A DNA stretch of 64,000 nt from Herbiconiux sp. (lineage in GTDB: Bacteria; Actinomycetota; Actinomycetes; Actinomycetales; Microbacteriaceae): NCBI RefSeq assembly GCF_004297105.1, contig NZ_SCVE01000012.1:434001-498000 (forward strand). The letters run 5' to 3'. Shown piece after piece: positions 55,129 to 63,441 of the stretch. Position 1 is the stretch's first letter. Every line of letters begins with the position of its first letter. Both the position numbers and the translations under genes were made by a program. The notes beneath the pieces were generated by a model that worked only from the letters and a program-made list of their open reading frames with translations, did not search any database and was not told the origin of the DNA.

Positions 55129-58100
55129 ATGCGCATCAAGGCCACACTCAGACGCCCCGGCGGGTCGATCAGCAACCTGCAGATCACCGCCGATGCCACG
55201 GCAAGCGTCGCCGACATCGCCGAGGCGATCTTCGTGGCGGATCCGGAGCGCACCGGTCAGCCCTCACCCGGCCCGCTCACGCTCCAGGTCTCCGGGCTCT
55301 CGGGTGAGTCGCGCGTGCTCGATCCCTCCTCGAACCTGCTCGAGGCGGGTGTGCGATCGGGCTCGACTCTCGAACTGGCGCAGCCCAGCCACGCGTTCGG
55401 GCCCGGCGGCTCCACCGGACCGGCCGCCGCCACCCTCCGAGTGCTGAGCGGGCCGGATGCCGGAGCCGAGTTCTCGCTGCCCTTCGGCTCCAGCTACATC
55501 GGCCGCGAGCGCGGCATCGACGTACGGCTCTCCGACGGTCTCATCTCGAAGCGGCACGCGCGCATCAACATCGGCGAGCACGTCGAGATCATCGACATGA
55601 ACTCCGCGAACGGCCTTCTGATGGGCGGCGAGCAGATCGCCCGCACCACCCTCACCTCGGCCGACGTCGTGGTGATCGGTGACACGGCGATCTGCGTCGT
55701 GCCCCTGCAGCGTCTCGGGGGCGCCGCCCCGTCGACCCCGGTGATCGAGTTCAACCGCTCGCCCCGCGTGGTGGCGCGCTACCCCGGCGCATCCTTCCCC
55801 GCCCCCGAACCGCCGAAGCGGCCGCAGCCGCTGCGGTTCCCCTTCATCGCGCTCGTGGCCCCGCTCCTGATGGGCCCGATCCTCTTCCTCGCCACCGGGT
55901 CGGCACTCAGCCTCATCTTCATCGCGCTCAGCCCGATCATCATGATCGGCACGTGGGCCGACCACAAGATCCAGACCAGACGCCAGCTGCGCGACGCCAT
56001 CACGCAGTTCAACGCCTCCCTCGACGCGTTCGTCACCTCCCAGCACGACAAGCAGCGGGTGCAGCGGGCGGTGCGACTCAACGAGGCGCCCGCCGTCGCG
56101 GCCACCATCGACTCGGTCGACCGCCTGGGCCAACTGCTCTGGACCCACCGCCCCGAGCACACCGCCTTCCTCTCCGCCCGCCTCGGCATCGGCACGGGGC
56201 TCAGCCGCGACAAGGTCACGCTGCCCACCGCGAACGAGGCGCTGCCGCAGTACTGGGCGCAGCTGGAGGAGGTGGCCGACCGGTTCTCGCGCATCGAGGG
56301 TGTGCCGATCGTGGTGGAGTTCCGCAAGGCGGGAGCGCTCGGCGTGGCCGGGCCCGCGACTTCGGGGGCGGCATCCGGAAGCCCGGCGGGCGGCGGCCGT
56401 CTCGACGTGGCCCGCGGCATCGTCACCCAGCTCGTGGGCCTGCACTCGCCCGCCGAGCTCGTGGTGTGCGCGCTCGTCTCGCCCACCTCCCGCACCACCT
56501 GGGACTTCCTCGAGTGGCTCCCCCACTCCAGCTCGCCGCACAGCCCGCTCTCGGGCGACCACCTCGCCGACAACCCCGGCTCCGGCGCCACCCTGCTCTC
56601 CCGCCTCGAGGAGCTCATCGACTCGCGCACGGGCGGCGCCCCCACACCCCGGGGAGCGATCGACACCGACCAGCCCGAGACCGACGAGGTCGCGCATCCG
56701 ATCACCCCGTCGGTTCTCGTGATCATCGAAGACGACGCCCCGGTCGACCGCGGCCGCCTCACCCGGCTCGTGGAGCGTGGTGCCGACGCGAATGTGCACG
56801 TGCTCTGGTCAGCGCCCTCGATCGCGAACCTGCCGGCCGCCTGCCGCAGCTTCGTGAGCGTCGAGCAGGACGCCTCGGGCGCCACCGCGGGCCAGGTGCG
56901 GCTCGGTGAGCACACCTTCCCCTTGGCCTGCGAGACCGTGGATGCCGCCACCGCGCACCGGCTGGCCCGCCAGCTCGCACCCGTGGTCGACGTGGGCGCG
57001 CCCATCGCCGACGACTCCGACCTGCCGCGCTCGGTCTCCTACCTCTCGGTGGCGGGCACCGAACTCGCCGACGTGCCCGAGGCCGTGATCGACCGCTGGC
57101 GCGAGAGCAACTCCATCGCCGACCGTTCCGGCGCCCCGCTCGTGCGGCGCAAGAAGGAAGGCTCGCTGCGCGCCCTCGTGGGGCACACCGGCACCGAGCC
57201 CTTCTACCTCGACATCCGCAACCAGGGCCCGCACGCGCTCGTGGGCGGCACCACGGGTGCGGGCAAATCGGAGTTCCTGCAGTCGTGGGTGCTCGGCATG
57301 GCGGCGGCACACAGCCCCGACCGGGCCACCTTCCTCTTCGTCGACTACAAGGGCGGCGCGGCCTTCGCCGACTGCGTCGGGCTGCCGCACACGGTGGGTC
57401 TCGTCACCGACCTGTCGCCGCACCTCGTGCGGCGCGCGCTCACGAGCCTGCGGGCCGAGCTGCGCTACCGCGAGCACCTGCTCAACCGCAAGAAGGCCAA
57501 AGACCTCGTCTCGCTCGAGAAGACCGGAGACCCCGACACCCCGCCGAGCCTGCTCATCGTGGTCGACGAGTTCGCCGCCCTCGTGCAGGAGGTGCCCGAG
57601 TTCGTCGACGGCGTGGTCGACGTGGCCCAGCGCGGGCGCTCGCTCGGCCTGCACCTCATCCTCGCCACCCAGCGTCCCGCAGGCGTGATCAAAGACAACC
57701 TGCGGGCCAACACCAACCTGCGCATCGCGCTCCGGATGGCCGACGCCGACGATTCCAGCGACATCCTGGGCAGCCCGATGGCCGCCTACTTCGACCAGTC
57801 GATCCCGGGCCGTGGTGCCGCCAAGACCGGTCCGGGCCGGCTCGCCGCGTTCCAGACGGGCTATGCCGGCGGGTGGACCACGAACGAGCCGCCACGCCCC
57901 CGCATCGACATGATCGAGATGGACTTCGGATCGGGGGCGGTCTGGGACGTGCCCGAGGTCGAGGCGCCCGAGCTCGCCGACCCCGGCCCCACCGACATCG
58001 CTCGGCTCGTCACGTCGATCCGCGCCGCGGCGAAACTCGCCGACATCCCGGAGCCGCGCAAGCCGTGGCTCGACGAACTGGCGGCGGTGTACGACTTCTC

Positions 58101-59601
58101 GCTGCTGCCGAACCCGCGCACCGACGAGCGCCTGCTGCTCGGCGTGATCGACGACCCCGCCACGCAGTCGCAGCCCACCGTGTTCTACGAGCCCGACCGC
58201 GACGGCAACATGGCCATCTACGGCACCGGCGGGTCGGGCAAGAGCGCCACCCTCCGCACCATCGCGGTGTCGGCGGCGGTCACCCCGCGCGGCGGCCCCG
58301 TGCACGTGTACGGGCTCGACTTCGGCTCGAGCGGCCTCAGCATGCTCGAGGAGCTGCCGCACGTCGGCGCGATCATCTCGGGCGACGACGAGGAGCGGGT
58401 CATCCGCCTGCTCCGGATGCTGCGCGACCTCGTCGACGACCGCTCGATCCGCTATTCCGCCGTGCGGGCCGGCTCGATCGGCGAGTACCGGCGCATCGCG
58501 AACGAGCCGTCGGAGCCGCGCATCCTGGTTCTCGTCGATGGCATCGGGGCGTTCCGCGACCAGTACGAGTTCGGCGGGCACTCCGCCTGGTTCACCACCT
58601 TCTCGCAGATCGCGACGGATGGCCGTCAGGTGGGCGTGCACATCGTGATCTCGGGCGACCGGCCCAACTCGGTGCCGGCCTCGCTCGGCTCGACGATCCA
58701 GCGCAGGCTCATCCTGCGCATGGCGAGCGAGGACGACTACTCGCTGGTCGGCGCGCCGAAGGACACCCTCTCGGCGGTCTCGCCCCCCGGCCGCGGCGTC
58801 ATGGAGGGCAACGAGGTGCAGATGGCGGTGCTCGGCGCCGACTCGAACGTCGCCGTGCAGGCCCGTGAGATCGCCAAGCTCGCCGAGGCGATGACCCGCC
58901 AGGGCGTCACCCCCGCACAGCCGGTGCTCACTCTCGGTGACGCGATCCCACTCGGGTCGCTGCCGTCGACGAGCGGCGGCCATCCGGTGATCGGCGTCCG
59001 CGATGACTCGCTGTCGCCGTTCTCGATCACCGCGCGGGGAGCGATGCTCGTGGCCGGATCACCGGGCAGCGGGCGCTCGACCGCGCTCGCCACGATCGCG
59101 ACCGCGCTGCGGCGGGCGGATCCGGGCATCCGGCTCGTGCACATCTCCCCCCGCAAGACGAGCCTCACCCCGCTGCCGCTCTGGTCGCTCTCGATCAGCG
59201 AGCCCGCCCAGATCGCGGCCTTCGCCGACGACGTCTCGGCCCAGCTCGACGCCGAGACGCTGAAGCCCGCGCAGTTCGCACTGTTCATCGAGAACATCGG
59301 CGAGCTGAACGGCTCTGCCGCCGAACTCGACGTCGACCGGCTCGTGAAGCGAGCGCTGCGCGACGAGGTGCTCGTGATCGGCGAGAGCGAGTCGTCGACC
59401 TGGTCGGCGGCGTGGACTCTGGGCGGGGCCTTCAAGAGCTCCAAGCGGGGACTGCTGCTGGTGCCCGGCGAGCTCGACGGCGACAGCCTGCTCGGCACGA
59501 CGCTCGGCCGTTTCAAGCGCGCGGATCTGCCGCCTGGCCGGGGGTTCTTCATCCAGGGTGGACGGGTCGTGAAACTGCAGATCGCGCTGCCGGAGAACTG
59601 A
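55129..59601 (+). CDS. EssC/EccC-type FtsK/SpoIIIE ATPase with N-terminal FHA domain
   Basis: A 1490-residue type VII secretion ATPase. Residues 1-85 look ubiquitin-like (YukD fold). An FHA domain lies at about 100-195 (SSYIGRERGIDVRLSDG, ISKRHARINIG, DMNSANGLLM). Two membrane segments lie at about 232-275. Three ATPase modules follow. The first is complete: Walker A GTTGAGKS (707-714), VDYKGGAAF and Walker B VVDEFAAL (Asp813-Glu814). The second keeps GTGGSGKS (1032-1039) but has VDGIGAF in place of Asp-Glu. The third has GSPGSGRS with Arg instead of Lys. Only module one is canonical, as in other EccC/EssC motors. The FHA layout is like firmicute EssC rather than mycobacterial EccC. Confidence 0.93.
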   Translation: MRIKATLRRPGGSISNLQITADATASVADIAEAIFVADPERTGQPSPGPLTLQVSGLSGESRVLDPSSNLLEAGVRSGSTLELAQPSHAFGPGGSTGPAAATLRVLSGPDAGAEFSLPFGSSYIGRERGIDVRLSDGLISKRHARINIGEHVEIIDMNSANGLLMGGEQIARTTLTSADVVVIGDTAICVVPLQRLGGAAPSTPVIEFNRSPRVVARYPGASFPAPEPPKRPQPLRFPFIALVAPLLMGPILFLATGSALSLIFIALSPIIMIGTWADHKIQTRRQLRDAITQFNASLDAFVTSQHDKQRVQRAVRLNEAPAVAATIDSVDRLGQLLWTHRPEHTAFLSARLGIGTGLSRDKVTLPTANEALPQYWAQLEEVADRFSRIEGVPIVVEFRKAGALGVAGPATSGAASGSPAGGGRLDVARGIVTQLVGLHSPAELVVCALVSPTSRTTWDFLEWLPHSSSPHSPLSGDHLADNPGSGATLLSRLEELIDSRTGGAPTPRGAIDTDQPETDEVAHPITPSVLVIIEDDAPVDRGRLTRLVERGADANVHVLWSAPSIANLPAACRSFVSVEQDASGATAGQVRLGEHTFPLACETVDAATAHRLARQLAPVVDVGAPIADDSDLPRSVSYLSVAGTELADVPEAVIDRWRESNSIADRSGAPLVRRKKEGSLRALVGHTGTEPFYLDIRNQGPHALVGGTTGAGKSEFLQSWVLGMAAAHSPDRATFLFVDYKGGAAFADCVGLPHTVGLVTDLSPHLVRRALTSLRAELRYREHLLNRKKAKDLVSLEKTGDPDTPPSLLIVVDEFAALVQEVPEFVDGVVDVAQRGRSLGLHLILATQRPAGVIKDNLRANTNLRIALRMADADDSSDILGSPMAAYFDQSIPGRGAAKTGPGRLAAFQTGYAGGWTTNEPPRPRIDMIEMDFGSGAVWDVPEVEAPELADPGPTDIARLVTSIRAAAKLADIPEPRKPWLDELAAVYDFSLLPNPRTDERLLLGVIDDPATQSQPTVFYEPDRDGNMAIYGTGGSGKSATLRTIAVSAAVTPRGGPVHVYGLDFGSSGLSMLEELPHVGAIISGDDEERVIRLLRMLRDLVDDRSIRYSAVRAGSIGEYRRIANEPSEPRILVLVDGIGAFRDQYEFGGHSAWFTTFSQIATDGRQVGVHIVISGDRPNSVPASLGSTIQRRLILRMASEDDYSLVGAPKDTLSAVSPPGRGVMEGNEVQMAVLGADSNVAVQAREIAKLAEAMTRQGVTPAQPVLTLGDAIPLGSLPSTSGGHPVIGVRDDSLSPFSITARGAMLVAGSPGSGRSTALATIATALRRADPGIRLVHISPRKTSLTPLPLWSLSISEPAQIAAFADDVSAQLDAETLKPAQFALFIENIGELNGSAAELDVDRLVKRALRDEVLVIGESESSTWSAAWTLGGAFKSSKRGLLLVPGELDGDSLLGTTLGRFKRADLPPGRGFFIQGGRVVKLQIALPEN

Positions 59602-59618
59602 TGGGGAGTTCTCCCCAT
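59601..59618 (+). promoter_or_regulatory. Palindrome upstream of the WXG100 gene
   Basis: ATGGGGAGTTCTCCCCAT is a perfect 18-bp palindrome directly at the EssC-like gene stop. Its complement contains exactly the 16 bases seen at 37716-37731. A second dyad, GTGAG to CTCAC (59654-59668), and TGTCAATAGTG lie further downstream, so this 119-base gap probably contains the WXG100 promoter. Without a loop or T-run it is not a terminator. Confidence 0.65.
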
Positions 59619-59720
59619 CGCCATATCCGACACCTGTCAATAGTGTCTTTCTTGTGAGAAGCACTCACGAGAAGTGGCGGAACCGGACAGCCCGGACCGC
59701 GGAATGAAAAGGAGAACATC

Positions 59721-59987
59721 ATGGCCGTATGGGGTCTCGACGTCGAGCAGGTTCAGCAGCTCTCGAAGCAGCTCAACTCGCAGTCGCAGCAGGTTCAGAC
59801 CATCCTCACCACCCTCACCTCGGCGCTGCAGAGCGTGCAGTGGACGGGTCCTGACGCGGAGAACTTCCGCAGCGAGTGGAACACCACCCACACCGCCGCG
59901 CTGAAGCAGGTCATCACCGCTCTCGAAGACGCGTCGCAGAAGGCGGCCAAGAACGCATCCGACCAGGCAGCCACCTCGCAGGCCTAG
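59721..59987 (+). CDS. WXG100-family (EsxA-like) protein
   Basis: An 88-residue helical-hairpin protein with the turn motif Trp41-Thr-Gly43 (VQWTGPDAENFRSEW) between two long amphipathic helices. A strong AAAGGAG site precedes the ATG. It would be secreted as a dimer by the EssC-like motor encoded immediately upstream. The actinobacterial export signal YxxxD/E is absent from its end (it has no Tyr at all), again unlike mycobacterial ESX substrates. A perfect hairpin terminator follows, so it can be made in excess of the genes downstream. Confidence 0.95.
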   Translation: MAVWGLDVEQVQQLSKQLNSQSQQVQTILTTLTSALQSVQWTGPDAENFRSEWNTTHTAALKQVITALEDASQKAAKNASDQAATSQA

Positions 59988-59995
59988 TCGTTCTC

Positions 59996-60028
59996 GGCGG
60001 GGGTCCTCCGGGACCCCCGCCTTTCTTG
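59996..60028 (+). terminator. Rho-independent terminator or attenuator after the WXG100 gene
   Basis: GGCGGGGGTCC and GGACCCCCGCC form a perfect 11-bp stem with a four-base TCCG loop, followed by TTTCTTGT. It begins 8 bases after the WXG100 stop. Some read-through is likely needed for the next gene, which has no obvious separate promoter in the remaining 35 bases. Confidence 0.85.
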
Positions 60029-60062
60029 TCTCCGATTCCGATCCACGCGCTGGGAGGGTGTC

Positions 60063-61169
60063 ATGGCTGGTGGTTTCTTCGGGGCTGATGTCGATCAGCT
60101 CCGCACGCTGGCGAAGCAGTTCGAGACTGCCGCCCAGAACCTCATGACGGTGAACTCGACGCTCACCTCGAGCGTGAATCACACTCCGGCGTGGCAGGGT
60201 CCGGATGCGACGACCTTCCGTTCCGACTGGAACGCGACGCACACGGCTCAGCTCCGCGCCGCGATCAGCGCCTTGCAGGCGGGCGGCACGTCGCTCACGA
60301 AGAACGCCGACGAACAGCGCGCGGCCTCGACCGACACGATCGGGAGCGGCGCGGGAGCCGGGGCCGGCGCGGGAGCCGGGGGCGGCGGCGCGACCGGAAC
60401 GGGCAGCGGCGGGGGATCCGGCCCGGGCGGCTCCGGAGCACCGGGTTCGCCCGGCCCCGGCGGCCCGGGCAGTTCGGCGGGGCAGACCGGCCCCGACGAG
60501 AAGCCCTCGGGGGCCTACGCCGACACGTACGGCGGCGACGGCTACGCCGATGCGAGCTCCACCTACGGACCGAACGGGTCGGTCGATCACCGCTCGGAGG
60601 CCGGTTGGCAGTGGGGTGCCGGGGCCGGTGCCGGCGGCTCGTTCGACAACGGCACGGTCTCAGGCGAAGGCTCCGCCGACGCCTACGTGGGTGTGGAGGG
60701 TCACGCCGGGGCCGGAGCGGGTCAGGACGAGAGCGGAAACTACTACGCGGATGCCGGAGCCGAAGCGCTCGTCGGCGGCGAGGCCAACGCGAACGGCACG
60801 CTCGAGACCGGCATCGGCTCGGTGGAGGGCAACGCCCACGCCATGGCGGGTGCCGAGGTCGACGCGGAGGCCGGTGGCACGATCGGCCCGAACGGCGCCG
60901 GTGTGAACGCGGGCATCGACGGCTTCGCCGGAGCCCGCGCCGGCGGTGACGTCGACTTCTCGGTGGGCGGCATCGGCACGGGCATCGGCGGCGAGGTCTG
61001 GGCCGGCGTCGGCGCGAAGGCCGAGATCGACGCCCAGCTCACGTACGAGGAGATCAGCTTCGACCTCGACGTCGGAGCCGCGCTCGGCATCGGCGGAAGC
61101 GTGTCGCAGTCGTTCTCGATCAGCCCCAAGCAGATCGTCGAAGGCGTCGGAAGCCTCTGGCCGTTCTGA
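60063..61169 (+). CDS. WXG100 protein fused to long Gly/Ala repeat domain (candidate effector)
   Basis: A 368-residue protein. Residues 1-95 are a WXG100 hairpin (FGADVDQLRTLAKQF, turn Trp44-Gln-Gly46 in AWQGPDATTFRSDW), close to the preceding small protein. Residues about 97-145 are a Gly/Ala/Ser/Pro hinge. The remaining 220 residues alternate small and polar residues in strands such as GSADAYVGVEGHAGAGAG, GEANANGTLETGIGSVEGNA and GGEVWAGVGAKAEIDAQL, ending SFSISPKQIVEGVGSLWPF. No enzymatic motif is recognised. The architecture is that of long WXG100/LXG effectors, so a secreted toxin, pore-former or surface fibre is possible. GGGAGGG precedes the ATG. Confidence 0.85.
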   Translation: MAGGFFGADVDQLRTLAKQFETAAQNLMTVNSTLTSSVNHTPAWQGPDATTFRSDWNATHTAQLRAAISALQAGGTSLTKNADEQRAASTDTIGSGAGAGAGAGAGGGGATGTGSGGGSGPGGSGAPGSPGPGGPGSSAGQTGPDEKPSGAYADTYGGDGYADASSTYGPNGSVDHRSEAGWQWGAGAGAGGSFDNGTVSGEGSADAYVGVEGHAGAGAGQDESGNYYADAGAEALVGGEANANGTLETGIGSVEGNAHAMAGAEVDAEAGGTIGPNGAGVNAGIDGFAGARAGGDVDFSVGGIGTGIGGEVWAGVGAKAEIDAQLTYEEISFDLDVGAALGIGGSVSQSFSISPKQIVEGVGSLWPF

Positions 61170-61210
61170 TCCTCCGAGTTCCCGCCCGCATCCTGTAGAA
61201 AGGCCACATC

Positions 61211-61732
61211 ATGACTCACACCATCTCGTTCCCGAGTGACGCGGCTCCCGCGTTCCCGGGCATCACGCTGACGCTGCCCGACGACTGGAACCCCCTGTCC
61301 GTGTCCGGATCGGTGCTCGCAGCCGGAAAGTCCGTCGAGCCGGGCACCTTCCGGCCGAACATCGTGGTGGGACTCTCGCGCTTCGGCACCGGCTACACCC
61401 TCGAGACCGCCATCGACGCCGTCGTGAAGCGGGTCGAGTCCATCGAGGGCGTCGCCGAACTCGGCCGTGACCACCTCGAGGTGCTCGGCACCGAGGGCTT
61501 CCGCGTCGAGTTCAGCTATCCGGATGCGCGAGTCGGCACTCTCATGCAGGCCGTGCGCCTCGCGGTGGTCGACCACGGCAGCGCGGTCGACCTCGTGCAG
61601 ATCACCGGCACCACGACAGGTCCTCAGGCCGAGCAGCTCTGGGGCGAGGTGCGTGAGATCCAAGAGAGCGCCACACTCTCGGCCGGCGCGGCCGGCGCGG
61701 CCGGCCCAGACGCTCCGGACGTTCCGGCGTGA
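61211..61732 (+). CDS. LpqN/PsbP-like (DUF1795-type) cytosolic protein
   Basis: A 173-residue protein without signal peptide. The succession ITLTLPDDWNPLS, GTFRPNIVVGLSRF and VLGTEGFRVEFSY, with a C-terminal strand VDLVQITGTT, resembles the LpqN/PsbP-like fold, which in mycobacteria occurs in secreted lipoproteins. This copy should stay in the cytosol, where it might act as a chaperone for the WXG100 proteins encoded just upstream. AGAAAGG precedes the ATG. The tail is Ala/Gly-rich. The family assignment is moderate and the function is inferred from position only. Confidence 0.6.
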   Translation: MTHTISFPSDAAPAFPGITLTLPDDWNPLSVSGSVLAAGKSVEPGTFRPNIVVGLSRFGTGYTLETAIDAVVKRVESIEGVAELGRDHLEVLGTEGFRVEFSYPDARVGTLMQAVRLAVVDHGSAVDLVQITGTTTGPQAEQLWGEVREIQESATLSAGAAGAAGPDAPDVPA

Positions 61733-61745
61733 GGGTGGTCGTCTG

Positions 61746-62237
61746 ATGGCGGCCTCCGTCGACGAGGCCCGGGCGAGCATCCTGGCCCTCAACACCGATG
61801 AGCTGCCGTTCGTGTACGAACCCACGACCGATGGCGTGGTGGGGCGCTGGAACTACGCGAACCAGAAGTGGGCCACGGTGCTCGGCGCGGGCTCGATCGA
61901 CGCCGAGTACGCGCTCTGGATCATCCTCGACCCCGCCACGACGACGTGGCGCTTCGAGGAGCACGAGACCGTCGAGCAGACGCAGCTCTCGGCGGGCGGC
62001 GACGGCATCGGCGTCACCTACGAGCGCTCCTTCTTCAAAGGCCGCAAGAAGGAATTCAAGTTCAATCTGGGCGCCGCCCTCGCAGCCAAGGTGACCGATC
62101 GCCGGGGCGACCGCGTCGGCCAGACCTACGGCTACCGCTTCTCCACCGACGACATCAAGCAGCCGGCGATCGAGGCCCTCACAGCGGCCGGCTGGTCGCG
62201 CCGCAAGGGCTTCTGGTCGCGCCTCTTCGGCGGCTGA
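61746..62237 (+). CDS. Unknown 163-residue protein at the end of the secretion cluster
   Basis: I do not recognise a family. The protein is soluble and without signal peptide, with alternating strands (GVVGRWNYANQKWATVLG, AEYALWIILDPATTTWRF) and a basic, aromatic end (KGFWSRLFGG). The composition is rich in Trp and Tyr, with a charged FFKGRKKEFKFNLG centre. It lies 13 bases after the LpqN-like gene with a GAGGGTGG ribosome site and so belongs to the same transcript. A small chaperone, immunity protein or accessory factor for the WXG100-repeat protein would all be compatible. Confidence 0.6.
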   Translation: MAASVDEARASILALNTDELPFVYEPTTDGVVGRWNYANQKWATVLGAGSIDAEYALWIILDPATTTWRFEEHETVEQTQLSAGGDGIGVTYERSFFKGRKKEFKFNLGAALAAKVTDRRGDRVGQTYGYRFSTDDIKQPAIEALTAAGWSRRKGFWSRLFGG

Positions 62238-62244
62238 CGCGCAC

Positions 62245-63441
62245 TCAGCCCGTGATTTCCGCACGCCGGAACTTCAGTTGACGGCGGGCCTCATTGAGGG
62301 GTGAGCCCCGGAAGGGGAGCAGGCCGAGGTCGATCGCGACGGCAGCGCGGAGAGCGACCGCCGATGCGGATGCAGCAGCGCGTTCGGGCAACCCGATCTC
62401 TCGCGCGAATTGCGCCCAATGTGCCCGCTTGAGGTTGCGGGTGCGCCCCGCCACGGGCAGCGCGAGAGAGTCGTCACCGTAGAGCAGCGTGCACGGGATG
62501 TCGTAGATCGGGGCGACACTCGTTCTGCCATCTTCCGCCGTCAGTGCCGACACGTTCTTTGCATGCAGGTCTCCGTTTCCCGTCAGCCACGCGAACAGGA
62601 ACTGGATGTAGAGATTTCGTGCGGCGACCACAGGGGCACTGCAGAGCGCCGATAACGCGAGGACGGCGTCAGACGCATCCACTCTGTATTTGTCGGCCGG
62701 CGGGAGACCCAACACCTGAGTGGCGTCTTCCAGTGCGAGCCGCCTCCAGCCTTCGTCGCCGGCGCGCACCCGGTCGAAGCGCTGCACCAAGAGCCCCGGT
62801 CGACCGATCGAGTCATGAATCGTCTGCGCTCGGGAGACCGGGAGCTTCAGGCTTCGCGCACCGATCAGATGGAGGTGCTCGTTCGCCACGAGGTGCGGGA
62901 AGTCCACGGGGTCGAGCTTCAGGATGTATCTCCCGCTGCTCGACGCGATCGGAGTGCTGATCATCTCCGCGCTCAACTTCTCCTGCACCCCGGGGATACC
63001 GTGCAGATCCACCTGATCCGCGAGCTCGAGGAAGTCGATCGCCGCTAGGTCGTCGGCGACACGGGCGGGGGGATCCTGCGGCAGCTCTCCGTGCGGCACG
63101 ATCTGCACGTCTCCGGGCACGTCGGCACCCACGGCGAGCAGCAATGTCAATTCGTCGTCGAGACTCGTCTTCACCGCATCGCGCAGTACGGTCAGCCGTC
63201 TCCCCTCGGGTAGCAGGCCCGCGAAGAAGGCGGGGACCGTGCCGCCCGGCGAGATGAACGGTGCCGTATCGAGCGGCAAGGTATGGGCGATGGCACGAGC
63301 ATCCGCGCGCTCGACGTAGTCGGCTTCATAGGAGAAAAGGACTCCCTCACCGGGTACCCTCACCAGACGAGCCGCCCGCTCTCCGGCTTTGTGAACATCG
63401 GCGACTTCGACGAACCTCACCTGATCAAGAGACTCCGTCAT
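62245..63441 (-). CDS. hipA: HipA-family Ser/Thr kinase toxin
   Basis: A 398-residue HipA protein with N-terminal (about 1-110) and kinase (about 140-380) domains. GVQEKLSAEM is the ATP-binding loop equivalent, YILKLDP holds the Lys, LVQRFDR is typical of the hinge, GNGDLHAKN is the catalytic loop (Asp and Asn) and YDIPCTLLYGDD the metal-binding region. HipA of E. coli phosphorylates glutamyl-tRNA synthetase; the target here is unknown. Its start overlaps the hipB stop as ATGA. It is convergent with the secretion cluster, with the stops 7 bases apart. Confidence 0.95.
   Translation of the reverse strand: MTESLDQVRFVEVADVHKAGERAARLVRVPGEGVLFSYEADYVERADARAIAHTLPLDTAPFISPGGTVPAFFAGLLPEGRRLTVLRDAVKTSLDDELTLLLAVGADVPGDVQIVPHGELPQDPPARVADDLAAIDFLELADQVDLHGIPGVQEKLSAEMISTPIASSSGRYILKLDPVDFPHLVANEHLHLIGARSLKLPVSRAQTIHDSIGRPGLLVQRFDRVRAGDEGWRRLALEDATQVLGLPPADKYRVDASDAVLALSALCSAPVVAARNLYIQFLFAWLTGNGDLHAKNVSALTAEDGRTSVAPIYDIPCTLLYGDDSLALPVAGRTRNLKRAHWAQFAREIGLPERAAASASAVALRAAVAIDLGLLPFRGSPLNEARRQLKFRRAEITG

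Noticed and set aside
59601..59618. Palindrome considered as terminator of the EssC-like gene
   Set aside because: It has no loop, no T-run, and the identical sequence occurs upstream of the giant gene, which fits an operator better.
60345..60480. G-rich repeat block
   Set aside because: Coding hinge of the WXG100-repeat protein; frame is preserved throughout.
59721..61169. Mycobacterial ESX export signal YxxxD/E in the WXG100 proteins
   Set aside because: The small protein has no Tyr at all and no match was found at the end of the second WXG100 domain.
37904..62237. Complete ESX locus with EccB, EccD, EccE and MycP
   Set aside because: None of these components was recognisable in the window; only the motor and WXG100 proteins are present.
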